A stretch of 64,000 bases of DNA from Phytophthora quininea. Taxonomy: Eukaryota; Oomycota; Peronosporomycetes; Peronosporales; Peronosporaceae. The stretch lies in NCBI GenBank assembly GCA_011947345.1, contig JAAVTG010000568.1:248001-312000 (forward strand). The letters are read 5' to 3'. Positions 62,201 through 64,000 of this stretch are shown piece by piece; the stretch's first letter is position 1; each line of letters begins with the position of its first letter. The notes beneath the pieces are model-generated. The model had not been told where the DNA came from. It was given only the letters and a program-made list of their open reading frames with translations, and ran no database searches. The translations under genes were made by a program, and so were the position numbers.

Positions 62201-63240
62201 GCTTTGTAAAAGGAAAACATCGCTCGAACTTCGTTGCTTCGAATACGGTGCATTGTTCGAATCTGCTCCACTTGTGCTGTCGTGAACTCTCTTACTAACA
62301 CCACGCGAAATGTTTGCACTGCCTCCAGAGAGCGAGGAAGCAAAGATACAGGAGGACCAGGCGTGCAGTCGAACGCGAGGCAATGAGAGCGTATGCATCT
62401 ATGTCGACCACCTCGCATCACGCGACCCATCGCTATAATGTTAGTGAGCTGGGTCATGAAACGCTCTGGAATCGTCAGCTTCTGAAGATGGCGCGGAAGG
62501 CGTCCGATGAAGAAGCCATTGGCGATGGCAAACTTGGTGAGCAGTCCACGCTGAATCGATCGATCACATTCTTTGCATACGGAAAGCCACGCACGTGAAT
62601 ATCCATTGTCATCAATGTAAGTCTTTATTCCATGAGGAGAAACCATTAGTCCATCTACAGCTGATAACCAACTTGGACACCGATACTGGTCAACGAGATC
62701 GCTGGGTAGATCCGCTGTCGCAACATGAAAACTTTTTCCCATCTTCTTGAGGTAGGCCATATCCACGTCCTCCACCAGCCGAGTCTCCTGGCGGAGAACC
62801 AGCCGGTCGCACACCGCACAAACACACTCGTCCAGACCTTCAGCTCCAAGTGCTCTCCGAAGATGGTCCAATCTCTCTGCTCGTTCTTCAGAGCTGAGTT
62901 CGTTGTCAAAAAGCCTGTTTCCACTCTTGTCATCGCTTGCGGTTGCCTTCGCCCCGCAGTTTTGCTGCCGTAGTCGCTCTAGCTCTTGGTGTCGTTTATC
63001 GTCCAGAAACGCCAGCAAATCCTCACTGTCCGACACGTCGCTGGCAGAATCATCGTTCTTGACGGCCTTATCCTCGTTACCTGCGTGAATGGTGTCCTGA
63101 GTGGCCATATTTTGAAGCTTGCGAGCTGGCGATTCACGTTTGAGCTGTTCGAGAAAGTTGCTCCACAACGGCCAGAAAACTTGAGGGGCTGTCCTGTTGT
63201 CTGGCAGTGGCCTGTCGCCTTGATTGCACCCCGCACTCAC
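59270..63240 (-). mobile_element. Helitron transposase (Rep/helicase-like N-terminal half), decayed
   Basis: Successive minus-strand frames give a Helitron Rep protein: a Cys-rich N-terminal region (CVCAVCDRLVLRQETRLVED, WLSVCKECDRSIQRG), then FPHLFPFGRGHPGEHRR, YYTTLSERQFAEDELFALIE, ALFVTLTPNSDNSQVLAQYT, the HUH-type motif GRGTLHIHMLIWLKP, VECSRCNTRFSS, GHEFMNGFNYELVATFKCNQ, DIQILLGG, RREIAGSLAAFYLYHG and VLALVLFKPFRCLDDL. Frameshifts and stops occur at several points (near 62060, 61990, 61865, 61120, 60030, 59880). The helicase core that should follow is not found, so the element is both decayed and truncated. Typical Helitron ends (TC...CTRR with hairpin) were not identified. Confidence 0.75.
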
Positions 63241-64000
63241 ATCTGGGACGGCGATGTCGGCGTTATCTCGACGCGCACTGCAGCGATCCCGATTCCAGCG
63301 ATCGAGCGCCTGCTTGCGGTCCGCGCCTGGGTGGTGAGAAAATCGCAGTCATCGTCAGCATCCGCCCGCTCTCATTTCCTGCCGCCCGTCATCGACGTAC
63401 CAGTGAGGCTGCAAATTTCTGAAATGACCACACCACTCGGCCTGGGGCCGGCAGCAGCAGCGACGGCTCTTCTCGCCTGGTGTCCCCTATTAAAAAAGAC
63501 AGCCCATCCTCGTTATCACCTCGGTAGCGCAAGTGCTGCTGCAAATGGCTCACCTTCGCGGTCCGCTTTGGCACCTGCATAGCTTGACTTCTCCTGATGG
63601 CTGGGTGTGCTTCACGCCGGCGATGGCGCTGACAATGCCTCGGTCTTCAGTAGGATCGCAGTGAAGGTCGTCTGTCAGCTGCGGCCACCATGGCCCAATA
63701 CGGCGCCCAGGCCTGCAGAGCGTGGACCAGAAGCGTCGACGGAACAGCAAGCTGAGGCCGAGAGCACGATGGCGGCGCAGCACCTCGGGTAACGCGCCGC
63801 AGTTGGTATCCGCTACGCCGCGAGTCCGACCGCTCTTGCGTCGCGATACCGGTGCGACCGCTCATGGTATAGAATAGATATACCGATATCGAGGCCACCG
63901 CTATGTTTGTGAAATGAATGTGTAATAAAAATACCGGTATTTTGTACCCATCGTGACACCAATCAACTACATAGTACATAGTTCTACGAACTGTGAATTT
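63241..64000. other. Window end, nothing recognised except a repeated motif
   Basis: No gene is evident. The motif TGTCCCCTATTAAAAAA at 63481-63497 is shared with 53307-53323. Short frames on both strands are GC-rich chance frames. Confidence 0.35.

Overview
The window looks like nuclear DNA of an oomycete, most likely Phytophthora or a close Peronosporales relative. The evidence is gene content (GH72 wall enzyme, folate-biopterin transporter, CxxHGG 'WRKY19-like' proteins, an NLP relic, ankyrin-like and F-box families in tandem), short GT-AG introns of about 60-80 bp, GC-rich coding regions, and core promoters resembling the oomycete Inr+FPR element just upstream of several start codons. No bacterial operon signals are present. 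The assignment is by recognition only; no database was searched.

Layout. 1-6143: a tandem family of ankyrin-like repeat genes (one 3' end, two relics, one intact gene at 4437-6143) with a decayed F-box/LamG gene between them. 6561-8443: an internally duplicated protein, a relic of its tail, and a CxxHGG zinc-motif gene. 8668-20624: five F-box/LamG paralogs in two tandem groups, split by a block of transposon debris (unclassified ORFs, MULE-like transposase pieces, a truncated NLP toxin-family relic, a nearly intact hAT transposase). 20661-32325: GH72 glucanosyltransferase (six exons), a head-to-head pair of MDR oxidoreductases, small secreted-protein candidates, a folate-biopterin transporter and a sugar transporter. 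33018-39013: housekeeping genes (DUF1688/URC4-like, CELF-type RNA-binding protein, ZIP transporter, Gfo/Idh/MocA oxidoreductase). 39364-45192: a nearly identical 2.5-kb inverted duplication around a 761-bp spacer; each arm carries a glycine-rich secreted protein gene and a truncated NmrA-like gene, and the right arm runs into an intact glutathione reductase whose 3' end is copied in the left arm. 47137-55479: a coiled-coil protein, a second CxxHGG gene, a protein kinase, a very divergent histone H4 relic, a DUF6818-like gene and an unknown three-exon gene. 56378-64000: pseudogenes and a decayed Helitron.

Two things deserve attention. First, the F-box + LamG jelly-roll family (six copies, five clustered) could act as SCF ubiquitin-ligase adaptors that read glycans or another ligand; this is inference from architecture. 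Second, about a dozen frameshifts in otherwise well-conserved genes can each be explained by one base missing from a run of identical bases (CCC, GGGG, TTTT and so on). This suggests consensus errors rather than gene death, so those genes are annotated as probably intact, in contrast to the truly decayed ankyrin and F-box relics that carry many different lesions.
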